A DNA stretch of 64,000 nucleotides from positions 1 to 64,000 of the forward strand of contig JAHJHL010000033.1 in assembly GCA_018823905.1 (NCBI GenBank), in the 5' to 3' direction. The stretch is from Alphaproteobacteria bacterium (GTDB lineage Bacteria > Pseudomonadota > Alphaproteobacteria > Sphingomonadales > Sphingomonadaceae). This document shows positions 46,079-55,482 of this stretch, piece after piece. The notes under the pieces are model-generated. The model ran no database searches, was not told the DNA's origin, and worked only from the letters and a program-made list of their open reading frames with translations. The translations under genes were made by a program, and so were the position numbers. Position 1 is the first letter of the stretch, and every line of letters starts with the position of its first letter.

Positions 46079-47374
46079 ATGGCGATTGTGCCGCAGGATA
46101 GAGCGATGGAAGCGGGCAGGGGAACCGAGCCGGGCGGCCATGTCGATGCCCCCGAGCTACGCCTGTTCGTGATGGGCCTGTTTTTCATCTTCGGCGGCAT
46201 CACGTCGCTGAACGACGTGCTGATCCCCAAGCTTAAGGAGCTGTTCACGCTCAATTACACGCAGGCGATGTTGGTGCAGTTCTGCTTCTTCACCGCCTAT
46301 CTGCTGATCGGTATCCCGGGCGCCAAGCTGGTCAAAAGGATCGGCTATATGCGCGGCGCCGTCGCCGGACTGGTGACGATGATGGTCGGCTGCCTGCTCT
46401 TCATCCCGGCATCGCAGACCGCGACCTATGGGCTGTTTCTCTTCGCGCTGTTCGTCCTCGCCAGCGGGGTGGTGATCGTGCAGGTCGTCGCCAACCCGCT
46501 GATTTCGCTGCTGGGCAAACCCCAGACCGCGCATAGCCGCCTGACCTTTGCGCAGGCGTTCAACTCGCTCGGGACCACCATCTTCCCGCTCGTCGGCGCG
46601 GGCCTGATCCTCGGCTCGCTCAAGGATGTGTCGGCCGAGGATCTGTCGGGCACCGCGCTGGACGCTTATCGCGTCGCCGAGAGTCAGGCGATCGTTCACG
46701 GCTATCTCGGGATCGCGGCGGCGCTCGCGGTCGTTGCCGTGGCGGTGTGGATGTTCCGGGGGCGGCTCAAGGACGAAAAGCATGAAGCCAGCAGCGGCTT
46801 TGCGGGCCTCGATCTTCTCAAGCGGCCACGCTTCAGCTTCGGCGCGCTGTGCATCTTCCTCTATGTCGGCGCCGAGGTGTCGATCGGCTCGCTGGTCATC
46901 AACTATCTCGCGCTCGATCGCGTGCTGGGTCAGCCCGAGTCCGCCATCGGCTGGATGATTGCGCTCTATTGGGGCGGCGCGATGCTCGGGCGCTTCATCG
47001 GCTCTGGTGTCATGTATCTCGGCGTCAGTCCCGGCAAATTGCTCGCAGCGGTGGCGGTCGGCGCCATCACGCTGATCCTCGTCTCCGCCAGCAGCAGCGG
47101 GACGGTCGCGGCCTATTCGCTGCTCGCGATTGGACTGACCAACGCGATCATGTTCCCGACGATCTTCAGCCTCGCGTCCGAAAAGCTTGGGCCTCGCGCG
47201 GCGGACGGGTCGGGGATCATCAACATCGCGATCTTCGGTGGCGCCGTCGTCCCGCTCGCGACCGGCGCGCTCGCCGATCTGACGGGCAGTCTGGCGCTGG
47301 CGTTGTTGCTGCCCGCCCTTTGCTATGCGGTGATCGCATGCTTTGGCTACTACGCCCGGCGCCCGGCGGCGTAG
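46079..47374 (+). CDS. FucP-type sugar MFS transporter (glucose/galactose)
   Basis: A 431-residue proton/sugar symporter of the fucose/glucose/galactose MFS group. The N terminus is diagnostic: FVMGLFFIFGGITSLNDVLIPKLKELF, then FFTAYLLIGIPGAKLVKRIGYMRG and ANPLISLLGKPQTAHSRLTFAQAFNSLGT. The ATG at 46079 follows gggag. It heads a run into the trehalose genes (50 bases before otsB). Probable role: inner-membrane uptake of the glucose released by GH3/GH6. Confidence 0.92.
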   Translation: MAIVPQDRAMEAGRGTEPGGHVDAPELRLFVMGLFFIFGGITSLNDVLIPKLKELFTLNYTQAMLVQFCFFTAYLLIGIPGAKLVKRIGYMRGAVAGLVTMMVGCLLFIPASQTATYGLFLFALFVLASGVVIVQVVANPLISLLGKPQTAHSRLTFAQAFNSLGTTIFPLVGAGLILGSLKDVSAEDLSGTALDAYRVAESQAIVHGYLGIAAALAVVAVAVWMFRGRLKDEKHEASSGFAGLDLLKRPRFSFGALCIFLYVGAEVSIGSLVINYLALDRVLGQPESAIGWMIALYWGGAMLGRFIGSGVMYLGVSPGKLLAAVAVGAITLILVSASSSGTVAAYSLLAIGLTNAIMFPTIFSLASEKLGPRAADGSGIINIAIFGGAVVPLATGALADLTGSLALALLLPALCYAVIACFGYYARRPAA

Positions 47375-47424
47375 CACGCGCGGTGGATTTGGATAAATGA
47401 CGTAGGCGCGACTATGGTTCGTGA

Positions 47425-48183
47425 ATGTCGTTCTCCAAACCAGCCATCGCCAGCCGGTTGACGTCCCCTGCGCCGCTGCGCGCGTTGGACGCCAGCCTTT
47501 TGCTCGATTTCGACGGGACGCTTGTCGAACTTGTCGACCGTCCCGACGCCGTCGTTGCCGACCTGCCCCTCAAAGCCCTGCTCGACCGATTGGCCGGAAC
47601 CTTCGAAGGACGCATAGCTTTGGTAAGTGGGCGCTCGATCGCGCAGCTGTTAGACTTTTTCGGAAACGCGCTGACCCGATTTGGATTTGTCGGAAGCCAT
47701 GGCGCGGAGGTCCAGGTCGGTGTGCAGCGGGTCGCGCCCGTGCGCCCGGCGGCGCTTGATGCGGTGGAACGGTCGATGCGATCGGCATTTGGTCAAGAGG
47801 AAGGGATCATCGTTGAACCCAAGTCGCTCGGTGTCGCGTTACACTATCGCCTCGCGCCAGCGGCCGAAACGAAGGTTCGGTCATTTGCAAGCGAGCTGGC
47901 CGAGGCGAGCGGACTCATGATCCAGGAAGGCAAGATGATGATCGAACTTCGCGCTTCCGGGCATGACAAGGGGACAGGGATTGTCGATTTGATGGCGCAT
48001 GCCCCCTTCTTTGGCACGCGCCCGATCTTCATCGGCGACGATCTCACCGACGAAGCGGGCTTTGCCGCTGCCGAACGTCTGGGCGGATTCGGCGTTGTGG
48101 TCGGGACGGAACGGCCAACCGCGGCTCGCTATCGGCTGGGCGATGTGGCCGCCGTGCGCCATTGGCTGGGCGAAGCGACATGA
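47425..48183 (+). CDS. otsB: Trehalose-6-phosphate phosphatase
   Basis: A 252-residue HAD-superfamily phosphatase that produces trehalose from trehalose-6-phosphate. Motif I is LLLDFDGTLVE (about residues 26-36), motif II LVSGRS, motif III the Lys in GHDKGTGI, and motif IV FIGDDLTDEAGF. The length is typical. The stop overlaps the GH15 start (ATGA), so translation is probably coupled. Together with otsA it completes the OtsBA pathway. Confidence 0.93.
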   Translation: MSFSKPAIASRLTSPAPLRALDASLLLDFDGTLVELVDRPDAVVADLPLKALLDRLAGTFEGRIALVSGRSIAQLLDFFGNALTRFGFVGSHGAEVQVGVQRVAPVRPAALDAVERSMRSAFGQEEGIIVEPKSLGVALHYRLAPAAETKVRSFASELAEASGLMIQEGKMMIELRASGHDKGTGIVDLMAHAPFFGTRPIFIGDDLTDEAGFAAAERLGGFGVVVGTERPTAARYRLGDVAAVRHWLGEAT

Positions 48184-49976
48184 CCGCAACGCTCGACCTT
48201 TGGCCGATTGGAAATTGCCAGGTCTCGGCGCTCGTCGATCGGGCAGGCCGCTTCGTGTGGGGCTGTACGCCGCGGGTCGATGGCGACCCCGCCTTCTGCT
48301 CATTGCTCGACGACGCGCCGCCCGCCGGCGAGCAGGCTTTCGGCTTTTGGGAAATCGACCTCGACGGCGTTGTCGAAACACATCAATCCTATCTTCGCAA
48401 CACGCCGGTGCTTGTCACCCGGCATGTCGACGAGCGCGGCAATTCGATCGAGGTCATCGATTTTTGTCCGCGCTTCAAGCGCAGCGGCAGAATGTACCGC
48501 CCTGTTGCGTTCGCCCGTATCGTCCGGCCGCTGTCGGGCAGCCCGCGCATCCGGGTGCGCCTGCGTCCGGCGCGGCAATGGGGCGCGTCGCGCGCGCCGA
48601 CCACGCGCGGTTCGAACCATATCCGCTATCAGGTGGACAGCAGCGTATTGCGCCTTTCGACCACCGCGGCGATCGGCTGGATTGAGGATGAGCGCCTGTT
48701 TCGCGTCGAACGGCCACTCTATTTTTTCCTTGGCCCTGACGAGAGTTTTGTCGGCGAAATCGGCAGCAGCGTGGAATCGATGCTCGACCAGACGGTCGAT
48801 GAGTGGCGGAGCTGGGTTCGCGGCCTCGCGACGCCTTATGAGTGGCAAGAGGCCGTCATTCGCTCGGCCATCACGCTCAAGCTGTGCCAGCATGAAGAAA
48901 CCGGTGCGATCGTCGCGGCGTTGACCACCTCGATCCCCGAACATGCGGGGTCGGGGCGCAATTGGGACTATCGTTACTGCTGGGTGCGCGACGCTTATTA
49001 CACCGTGCAGGCGCTCAACCGGCTCGGAGCACTCGATGTGCTGGAAGGTTATCTCGAATATCTGCGCAATATCGTCGACAACGCGGCCAGTGGCCACATC
49101 CAGCCGCTCTACGGCGTGGGCGGCGAAGCGAGGCTCGTGGAGCGCGAGGCAACGGCGCTCAGCGGCTATCGCGGCATGGGTCCGGTTCGTGTCGGCAACC
49201 AGGCCTATGAGCAGATCCAGCACGATGCCTATGGCCAGATCATCCTGTCCAATGCCCAAGCCTTTTTCGACCATCGATTGCTGCGCGTCGCGGGCGTCGA
49301 GGATTTCGAGGCGCTGGAACCGGTCGGCGAGCGCGCCTGGGAAAATTTCGACAAGCCCGACGCCGGGCTTTGGGAGCTGCGCACCAAAAGCCATGTTCAC
49401 ACCTATTCGGCTGCCATGTGCTGGGCCGCATGCGACCGGCTGGCGAATGCCGCCGATGTGCTCGGGCTCGCGGATCGGCACGCGTTCTGGAGCGACCGGG
49501 CGGACAAGATGCGGCTGCGGATTGAACGGGCGGCCTGGCGGGCGGACAGCGACCGCCTTTCGGCGACCTTTGCCGGCGACGATCTCGACGCGAGCCTCCT
49601 GCAACTGCTCGATCTCAGATTTCTCGCCCCCGACGATCCACGCTTTCTGGGGACGTTGGCGGCGGTCGAGGACGGCCTGCGGCGCGGCTCGCACATGCTG
49701 CGCTACGCCATCGAGGATGATTTCGGACTGCCCCACACCGCATTTAATGTCTGTACCTTCTGGCTGATCGAGGCTTTGCATTTTACGGGCCGCGACGCCG
49801 ATGCGCGCTTGCTGTTCGCTGAAATGCTCTCACGCCGGACGCCAGCAGGGCTTTTGTCCGAGGACATCGATCCGGTTACCGGCGAACTGTGGGGGAATTA
49901 TCCCCAAACTTATTCGCTCGTGGGGCTCATCAACTGCGCCGTGCTGCTCAGCAAGCCGTGGAGCGCCATCCGATGA
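48180..49976 (+). CDS. Glycoside hydrolase family 15 protein
   Basis: A 598-residue GH15 enzyme with an N-terminal beta-sandwich (about 1-240) and an (alpha/alpha)6 barrel. The barrel starts near AVIRSAITLKLCQHEETGAIVAALTTSIPE and has RNWDYRYCWVRDAYYTVQAL. The probable catalytic glutamates lie in GGEARLVEREATALSGY and in SEDIDPVTGELWGNYPQTYSLVGL. Bacterial members inserted between otsB and otsA include trehalases and glucoamylases. A trehalose- or malto-oligosaccharide-directed role is likely but not proven. It is cytoplasmic (no signal peptide) and overlaps otsB and otsA by 4 bases each. Confidence 0.9.
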   Translation: MTATLDLWPIGNCQVSALVDRAGRFVWGCTPRVDGDPAFCSLLDDAPPAGEQAFGFWEIDLDGVVETHQSYLRNTPVLVTRHVDERGNSIEVIDFCPRFKRSGRMYRPVAFARIVRPLSGSPRIRVRLRPARQWGASRAPTTRGSNHIRYQVDSSVLRLSTTAAIGWIEDERLFRVERPLYFFLGPDESFVGEIGSSVESMLDQTVDEWRSWVRGLATPYEWQEAVIRSAITLKLCQHEETGAIVAALTTSIPEHAGSGRNWDYRYCWVRDAYYTVQALNRLGALDVLEGYLEYLRNIVDNAASGHIQPLYGVGGEARLVEREATALSGYRGMGPVRVGNQAYEQIQHDAYGQIILSNAQAFFDHRLLRVAGVEDFEALEPVGERAWENFDKPDAGLWELRTKSHVHTYSAAMCWAACDRLANAADVLGLADRHAFWSDRADKMRLRIERAAWRADSDRLSATFAGDDLDASLLQLLDLRFLAPDDPRFLGTLAAVEDGLRRGSHMLRYAIEDDFGLPHTAFNVCTFWLIEALHFTGRDADARLLFAEMLSRRTPAGLLSEDIDPVTGELWGNYPQTYSLVGLINCAVLLSKPWSAIR

Positions 49977-51340
49977 GCCGGTTGATTGTCATATCGAACC
50001 GCGTGTCGGCCCCAACGGCGGACCAACCGGGATCGCAGGGCGGGCTAGCGGTCGCGCTCACCGCGGCGCTGCGTGAAGCCGACGGCATATGGTTCGGCTG
50101 GTCGGGCGAAACCGGAGAAACCGTCGCGCCTAAGTTCGAAACCTATGACGGGGTAACGTCCGCGACGATCGATCTACCCGAGCAGGACGTCGAGGAATAT
50201 TATGACGGCTACGCCAATCGAACCTTGTGGCCGCTGTTCCACTATCGCCTTGGCCTGACCGAATTCGAACGCGATTTTCAGGGCGGGTACGAGCGCGTCA
50301 ATCGCTTGTTCGGCGAATTCATCGGCCCGCATATCCTGCCGGACGACCTGATCTGGGTGCATGATTATCACATGATCCCGCTCGGCTGGGTGCTGCGCCA
50401 GCGCGGCCTGACCAATCGCTTGGGCTTTTTTCTGCATATCCCTTGGCCACCGACGCGACTGCTCACCGCTTTGCCCGACCACCGGCGGCTCGTCGAAGCC
50501 TTGTTCGCCTATGACGTTATCGGCTTCCAAACGCCGGAATGGCTCGAAACCTTCCACGACTATGTTGTCACCCAAATGGGCGGGACGATCCACGATGACG
50601 GTTCGATCACCGTCGGCGGCCGCACCATCTGCGCCATCGCTTGTCCGATTGGCATCGACGCCCGCGAATTCATTGCGGGGGCGAGCAGCCCGCAGGCCGT
50701 CGAGACGCATGCGCGGATGATTGAAAGCTCGATCGGGCGTAGCCTGATCGTCGGCGTCGATCGGCTCGATTATTCCAAAGGGCTCGAAGAACGCTTTAAC
50801 GGCTATCAGCGCTATCTCGAAACCAGGCCCGAGGCGCGGGCCGCGGTCTATCTGCTCCAGATCGCGCCGCCATCGCGCGCCGCCGTCCAAAGTTACCAGG
50901 ACATCCGCGCGCAGCTCGACGCGCTGTCGGGCCGTATCAACGGCGCCTTCGCCGACATCGACTGGGTGCCGCTGCGCTACGTCAACCACGGTTATCCGCG
51001 CGACGTGCTGGCGGGCGTTTACCGGGCGGCCCGCATCGGCCTGGTCACGCCGCTGCGCGACGGAATGAACCTGGTCGCAAAGGAATATGTCGCAGCGCAA
51101 GATCCTGAAGATCCGGGAGTTCTCATCCTCTCGCGTTTCGCCGGCGCCGCTGCGCAGCTCGACCAGGCGCTGCTGGTAAACCCCTACAGCCCCGATGACA
51201 TTGCCGATGCCATTGACCGCGCTCTTGCAATGCCCAGAGAAGAACGACTGGCCCGCTGGAAACCAATGTTCGCCAATATATGTCATGAAGACGTCAACTG
51301 GTGGCGCGAACAGTTTACCGCCCGTCTATCGGGTAATTGA
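49973..51340 (+). CDS. otsA: Alpha,alpha-trehalose-phosphate synthase (UDP-forming)
   Basis: A 455-residue GT20 enzyme that joins UDP-glucose and glucose-6-phosphate into trehalose-6-phosphate. Key segments are SNRVS at 8-12, the GGLA glycine loop at 23-26, WVHDYHMIPL, GFFLHIPWPPT, and the sugar-nucleotide site VDRLDYSKGLEERFNGY. The C-terminal DGMNLVAKEYVAAQ completes the fold. ATG 49973 overlaps the GH15 stop. It ends the trehalose operon and the conserved core region. Confidence 0.95.
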   Translation: MSRLIVISNRVSAPTADQPGSQGGLAVALTAALREADGIWFGWSGETGETVAPKFETYDGVTSATIDLPEQDVEEYYDGYANRTLWPLFHYRLGLTEFERDFQGGYERVNRLFGEFIGPHILPDDLIWVHDYHMIPLGWVLRQRGLTNRLGFFLHIPWPPTRLLTALPDHRRLVEALFAYDVIGFQTPEWLETFHDYVVTQMGGTIHDDGSITVGGRTICAIACPIGIDAREFIAGASSPQAVETHARMIESSIGRSLIVGVDRLDYSKGLEERFNGYQRYLETRPEARAAVYLLQIAPPSRAAVQSYQDIRAQLDALSGRINGAFADIDWVPLRYVNHGYPRDVLAGVYRAARIGLVTPLRDGMNLVAKEYVAAQDPEDPGVLILSRFAGAAAQLDQALLVNPYSPDDIADAIDRALAMPREERLARWKPMFANICHEDVNWWREQFTARLSGN

Positions 51341-51828
51341 GCGCGAGAGCTCGGGAAAATGGGGCGTAGAATATGGCGGACAGGGTGGTTTTAAAAAACT
51401 AACCCTATGTATTTGATATGTTTTTTCAAATACTAGTCTGCTAAATTCGGTCCCACACGGCGTTCCCCGTATGCCTGAATACATGATTCAGTCCGTATAA
51501 CCTCTATGCCATTATAGCCGATTCTTGTCGAACCTTTTCTAAGCTACGCCAGGCCCCCGCTCGATCAGTCCGACAGCCTGATAAACTTGGATGCGGTCAT
51601 TCGGGGGAGGGGGCCATTATTTCCAACCGCTTTTTCAAAGCAAATCGCAGGCAGCGGCCGGAGCGCGCCCATCTCTGCCGTCCGCTGCGATCTCGCGACG
51701 CCCGAAAGCCGTCATTCGGCTGACACGAAGACAGCAATCGCACCTTTTTGAGCTAAGCTAGGCAAAGTTCCTTCTCAAGGCTGGTAGCGGACTACGGCCT
51801 CCTCCAGGCGACGGGCGTTACGAAGCCG
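51341..51828. other. Gene-free AT-rich stretch, putative left edge of accessory island
   Basis: About 490 bases with no credible gene. Near its start the DNA turns AT-rich and contains a perfect 8-bp inverted repeat (GTATTTGA at 51409-51416, TCAAATAC at 51426-51433) around a T-rich loop. An AGGGT/ACCCT pair flanks an A tract just before it. The composition break coincides with the switch from trehalose genes to restriction-type genes, so an integration junction is plausible. The second boundary is not in the window. Confidence 0.4.
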
Positions 51829-52752
51829 CTAGGCACCCGATTTCCAACCTGAGGCACTAACACTATTGGTTTGGTGGAAGTGCTTGACACGCATGGCAAA
51901 CGACCGGAAATCCGAATTCTCAACCGTAAGTCGATTGAATGTTTCCCAATCAACCTGTTCGTTTAAACGGGCTGGGATAAGGACTTGGCTGTCGGAGGGA
52001 TCATCCAAGTCGAGCCGGACCACCCCAATTCCGTGAAGTCCGTGAAGCATCCGCAGTTCTTCCATGATCTTGCCATCGACCTGAGCGGCCACAAGATAGC
52101 CGAAATTTGCCCACGACGAGTTAGATACAGTTTGAAAAAAAGATTCCCGAACATTTGATCTGTTAAGAACGACTTTTACCTCAATAGAATACAAATATGC
52201 CTTCTCTGCCCCCGTTAAGTTCACGAGCGACAGGACTTCCGCATCCAGCCCTTCGATTAGGCTTTCCATTGCGCATAGATCTGGGAATAGCCACTTATTG
52301 CCGTTCAACCCCTTCTTATTAGATGCAGTTTTTTCGTCCACTCTGACCGCGAACGCTCCGAACTCAGAATGCAAAAAATCCATCACAGGCTGATAGATTG
52401 AGTGCTCTGAAGGAAGCGGCGAGACGGGGTCGGGTTGCTCAAACGAAAGGGGTATCGTCTCTGCCTCTACAACGGCCTGCTCATCCGATTTATCGCTCCA
52501 ATAATAAAGCCTCGGCCTATCCGCCGTAGTTCTGAGTTGGGGATGCTTTTTTTCCCACGCTGGCCGATTAGCACCAATCTCTGCGACTAGTTGATTGCGA
52601 AGCATGGTTTCCGTGGCGAACCCCGATCTCTGCGCCTTTTCAGCGCAGACGTCAGGATATGTGATCATCAGCCATTCAGCGAGGTCTCTCGCTTTAAACT
52701 GCTCACCGTGGCTAGCCGAGAGTTTCTTAATAACTGCTTCGCGAAGTTTCAT
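51829..52752 (-). CDS. HrgA-like restriction-associated protein (HTH plus PD-(D/E)XK-like)
   Basis: A 307-residue protein resembling the COG2958/HrgA family, found beside restriction-modification loci. The N terminus (about 1-65, MKLREAVIKKL...GEQFKARDLAEWLMITYP) looks like a HARE/HB1-type HTH. The C-terminal half has a PD-(D/E)XK nuclease pattern: Pro157-Asp158 (LFPDLCAME) and Glu191-x-Lys193 (YSIEVKVV), followed by a helix with FFQTVSNSSWANFGYLVA. ATG 52752 has a good ribosome site (aaagggggg). It diverges from the PLD-family gene. A nuclease or specificity role is inference. Confidence 0.75.
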   Translation of the reverse strand: MKLREAVIKKLSASHGEQFKARDLAEWLMITYPDVCAEKAQRSGFATETMLRNQLVAEIGANRPAWEKKHPQLRTTADRPRLYYWSDKSDEQAVVEAETIPLSFEQPDPVSPLPSEHSIYQPVMDFLHSEFGAFAVRVDEKTASNKKGLNGNKWLFPDLCAMESLIEGLDAEVLSLVNLTGAEKAYLYSIEVKVVLNRSNVRESFFQTVSNSSWANFGYLVAAQVDGKIMEELRMLHGLHGIGVVRLDLDDPSDSQVLIPARLNEQVDWETFNRLTVENSDFRSFAMRVKHFHQTNSVSASGWKSGA

Positions 52753-52985
52753 AAATCCCCCCTTTGAGAGAAGTGCTAGACGGTAGCGCCGCAGATGCAA
52801 CCATAGGTGAGACAGGCTTCCCCAGAGGTTTCAGTCTGGTGCGCGATTAGTCTATTGCCGGCGCATCCAAATGCGCATCTTATTAGCATCGAGTCGAAAA
52901 GGGGGCACCGTATGAACGCGCAAACGATATCCGATCTGCGAACGCCAAGGCGCTCGCGGCGCTGCCTTATCGAAGGAGCCGGAGC

Positions 52986-54053
52986 GTGACCCTGACCTTG
53001 CAGGGACCAGGAGGCGGTGAGACACTACATTCAGCGCTGGTCGCTGCCGCCACGGGTGCGACAAGTGGTTTTGCCGCATTCGCCTTCGCGACCTCATCAG
53101 GCATAGACACGGCTCTTGCGGAACCTGCGGTTCGCCAACTGTTAGGAACTGGGCATTTCCATCTCATCGTGGGACTGGACGCAATCACGGACACTGCCGC
53201 CGTTTCCGCTATCAAGACAGCGAAAGCGGCAATTCCAAATGCGACCGTGTCAATGTTTTACAATCCAAAGGGTGGCGTCCTTTACCATCCCAAAACGATG
53301 TTTTTTAGAAACCCAGCTGGCGGTCGCTGCCTTACGGGCTCGGGCAATTTGACCCTTGGCGGACTCCGCAATAACTGGGAAGCATTCTGGAAGGCCGACG
53401 TTTCCGACGCTAGTGCGGCAGAACTCGAGGCCCAATGGACCCAGTGGATCGTTGACCATGCGGACAACCTTCTCCCGCCAGACGATCCACGGGTTACTGC
53501 TCAGGCAGCCCTCAATGCCGTGACGAAGGCCAAGATCCAAAAGGCTGTGAAGGAGACTGATGCTGAGGGGCTTGCCGCCCTGGAAGAGGAGTTAGCTGAA
53601 GCCGCTTACCTCAATCCGTTCCTGATTGCTGAAGTTCCGAAAAACCGGCCAGGTCAGGCAGATTTCGGCATCGACACTTATCAAGGATTCTTTGGCGTCA
53701 CGATTGGTAAGCCTCGCGAGGTGACATTTTATCAAGTTCGGCCGGATGGATCGCTTGCGCCGCCGGAACATCGAAAAGCCGTAGCCGTGAAAAGCAGTAA
53801 CTACCGCTTTGAGGTAGAAGCGCTAGGCGGCTTACAACACCCGGCTGAAGGCCACTTTATTCTTATCTTCGAGCGCATGGGGAAGTCTGAGTATCGCTAT
53901 CTGCTGCTGAAGCCGGGCGAGGTCGGTCATGCAAGCGTGCAGAAATTCTTGAATGACAATTATTTTGTCTCCGGGAACTCCAAGCGAAGAATTGTTGTGA
54001 CACAAAATGACATCCAGGCGGCTTGGGCAGATAATCCGTTACTCCTCCATTAG
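52986..54053 (+). CDS. Phospholipase D-family protein, candidate type IIS restriction endonuclease (BfiI-like)
   Basis: A 355-residue protein. Residues about 15-190 carry a PLD-type half-site: His101-Pro-Lys103 (YHPKTMFF), GSGN at 118-121 and Glu132 (NNWEAFW). One HKD copy implies an active site shared by a dimer, as in Nuc and BfiI. The C-terminal half (about 215-355, strand-rich: GFFGVTIGKPREVTFYQVRP, YRFEVEALGG, HFILIFERM) could be a DNA-recognition domain. The total length is close to BfiI (about 358). Start GTG 52986, with aaggag seven bases upstream. Its 3' end overlaps a convergent methyltransferase gene by 4 bases. Alternative: another PLD-type phosphodiesterase. Confidence 0.72.
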   Translation: MTLTLQGPGGGETLHSALVAAATGATSGFAAFAFATSSGIDTALAEPAVRQLLGTGHFHLIVGLDAITDTAAVSAIKTAKAAIPNATVSMFYNPKGGVLYHPKTMFFRNPAGGRCLTGSGNLTLGGLRNNWEAFWKADVSDASAAELEAQWTQWIVDHADNLLPPDDPRVTAQAALNAVTKAKIQKAVKETDAEGLAALEEELAEAAYLNPFLIAEVPKNRPGQADFGIDTYQGFFGVTIGKPREVTFYQVRPDGSLAPPEHRKAVAVKSSNYRFEVEALGGLQHPAEGHFILIFERMGKSEYRYLLLKPGEVGHASVQKFLNDNYFVSGNSKRRIVVTQNDIQAAWADNPLLLH

Positions 54054-55420
54054 CGGCAAAGGAGTAAGACCTCCGTCGTCCCTTTCGCAGCTTTATTCAT
54101 CGACGATGAGTTGAGTTTTATGTGGTCTAAGTCGGTCAGCTGCTCGACTTGTACCTCTCTGAAATAGCGTTCGGCGAGCCCGATAACGGCATCGAGCGCC
54201 ATCACCCTTGGACGAGCTTCCATACTGGGATCGAAGCCGGAATACGAAAGGACCAGCGGAACTCCCAAATCCGCGACCCCGGCGAAAAGTGACGAGAATG
54301 CTCTGGGAGCCTCGGACTTGATGCAGAACGGCGATTGGTGCCGTCCGGCTCGGTAGCCGCCACGGCTCTTCACGCCACCCCCACCTAAATTGCTTTTTGT
54401 TATGCTCGGCTCATCGCCGAGCGCGATCGTTTCAAGGCTATGATAGAACCTGCTATAGTGATCCCGCGTATAAGGAGGATCAGCGTAGACCACTGACGGT
54501 CTGATTGCAGGATTGGCCAGCGCCTCACGGAAATCAGCGCGCATCGCTACATGATCGCGTCTCGTGGTTGCTAGGCCCTCATAATGCCAAAGGTAACGCA
54601 TGAAAATTGACCGTGCGGAAAGCGCCCGCTCCGAAACGATCTTTTTGACGACATGCCGTTTCGGCGCGCCAAATTTGTCTCTAGGTCGAATGGGCTGGGC
54701 AAATTGCTTGCCAATCGAGTTTACCAACTGGCTAGCGGTGCTTAGCGTTGCTGCGAGGGCAACGGAGCTGCGGGTTTTATGAGCCATTGCTGCTAATGCG
54801 TCGAGCTCTGCCGCTTGTGCATAGCTAAAATATTGTCCCCCGAAGTGGCGAATGCACACTGTTTCTTCACCACGGAGTCCGAGTGCTTCGATCCTGCGCA
54901 GGGTCTCACGTACGGCACCGCTCAGCCCGGACGATACCGGCAGGGGCGCGTTTTCCAAACTAGCGAGATTTCCTAGGTCAAGAAGTTCGCAGAGCGGTTC
55001 AATGTCGCCACGCAATGCGCGTGTCGCGAACTCATCCTCCACGCTGACAAGCGGCGCAACCGCTTGGCGAAGAGCCTCACTATGACCTGCTTGGACAACG
55101 CTCGCATCGAAATTTTTCGCCATATAGGCTGGAGCGCCGTTCAAGACCGCGTCGGCAAGTACCCGCGCATATTCTTGGATGTCGACCGCCAGCACGCGAC
55201 GGCTACGGGAAAGGTATCGCGAAACGGTGGCAGAGCCTGAAAATAGGTCGCATACCGGTCCGCCCGATGGGTCGACGCGATCGATGGCTTGTCCTATGGA
55301 TGGCAGAACTCGAAGTTTGCTTCCAAGGTAGTGGATGGGACGAAAGACGAAGCCAGGCGTCTCCACGTCGAGCGTTTCAGTCTGGTCGTTTTGAGCTTTT
55401 ACCGCACTGCTTTTTGGCAA
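54050..55420 (-). CDS. D12-class adenine-specific DNA methyltransferase
   Basis: A 456-residue DNA N6-adenine methyltransferase of the Dam/D12 (alpha) class. The AdoMet pocket follows YLGSK at 31-35, with motif I DLFSGSATV at 58-66. Motif IV is DPPY at 314-317, and the region between is the target-recognition domain. The order (motif I before IV) and YLGSK separate it from the neighbouring beta-class enzyme. It starts with TTG 55420 (a GTG 18 codons later is possible) and diverges from the second methyltransferase with 62 bases between the starts. Confidence 0.88.
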   Translation of the reverse strand: MPKSSAVKAQNDQTETLDVETPGFVFRPIHYLGSKLRVLPSIGQAIDRVDPSGGPVCDLFSGSATVSRYLSRSRRVLAVDIQEYARVLADAVLNGAPAYMAKNFDASVVQAGHSEALRQAVAPLVSVEDEFATRALRGDIEPLCELLDLGNLASLENAPLPVSSGLSGAVRETLRRIEALGLRGEETVCIRHFGGQYFSYAQAAELDALAAMAHKTRSSVALAATLSTASQLVNSIGKQFAQPIRPRDKFGAPKRHVVKKIVSERALSARSIFMRYLWHYEGLATTRRDHVAMRADFREALANPAIRPSVVYADPPYTRDHYSRFYHSLETIALGDEPSITKSNLGGGGVKSRGGYRAGRHQSPFCIKSEAPRAFSSLFAGVADLGVPLVLSYSGFDPSMEARPRVMALDAVIGLAERYFREVQVEQLTDLDHIKLNSSSMNKAAKGTTEVLLLCR

Positions 55421-55482
55421 GGCTTTTGTTACCCTTATTTATCGGCAAATGGCCGGCGCGAGGACAAGGCACGGTGGAGAAT

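Noticed and set aside
46157..49781. Long minus-strand frames opposite the FucP-type transporter and GH15 genes
   Set aside because: They mirror the coding phase of real genes and give charged low-complexity proteins without domains.
52986..54053. DISARM DrmC phospholipase-like subunit
   Set aside because: No DrmA/DrmB helicase or DUF1998 gene is present, while two methyltransferases fit a restriction-modification layout better.
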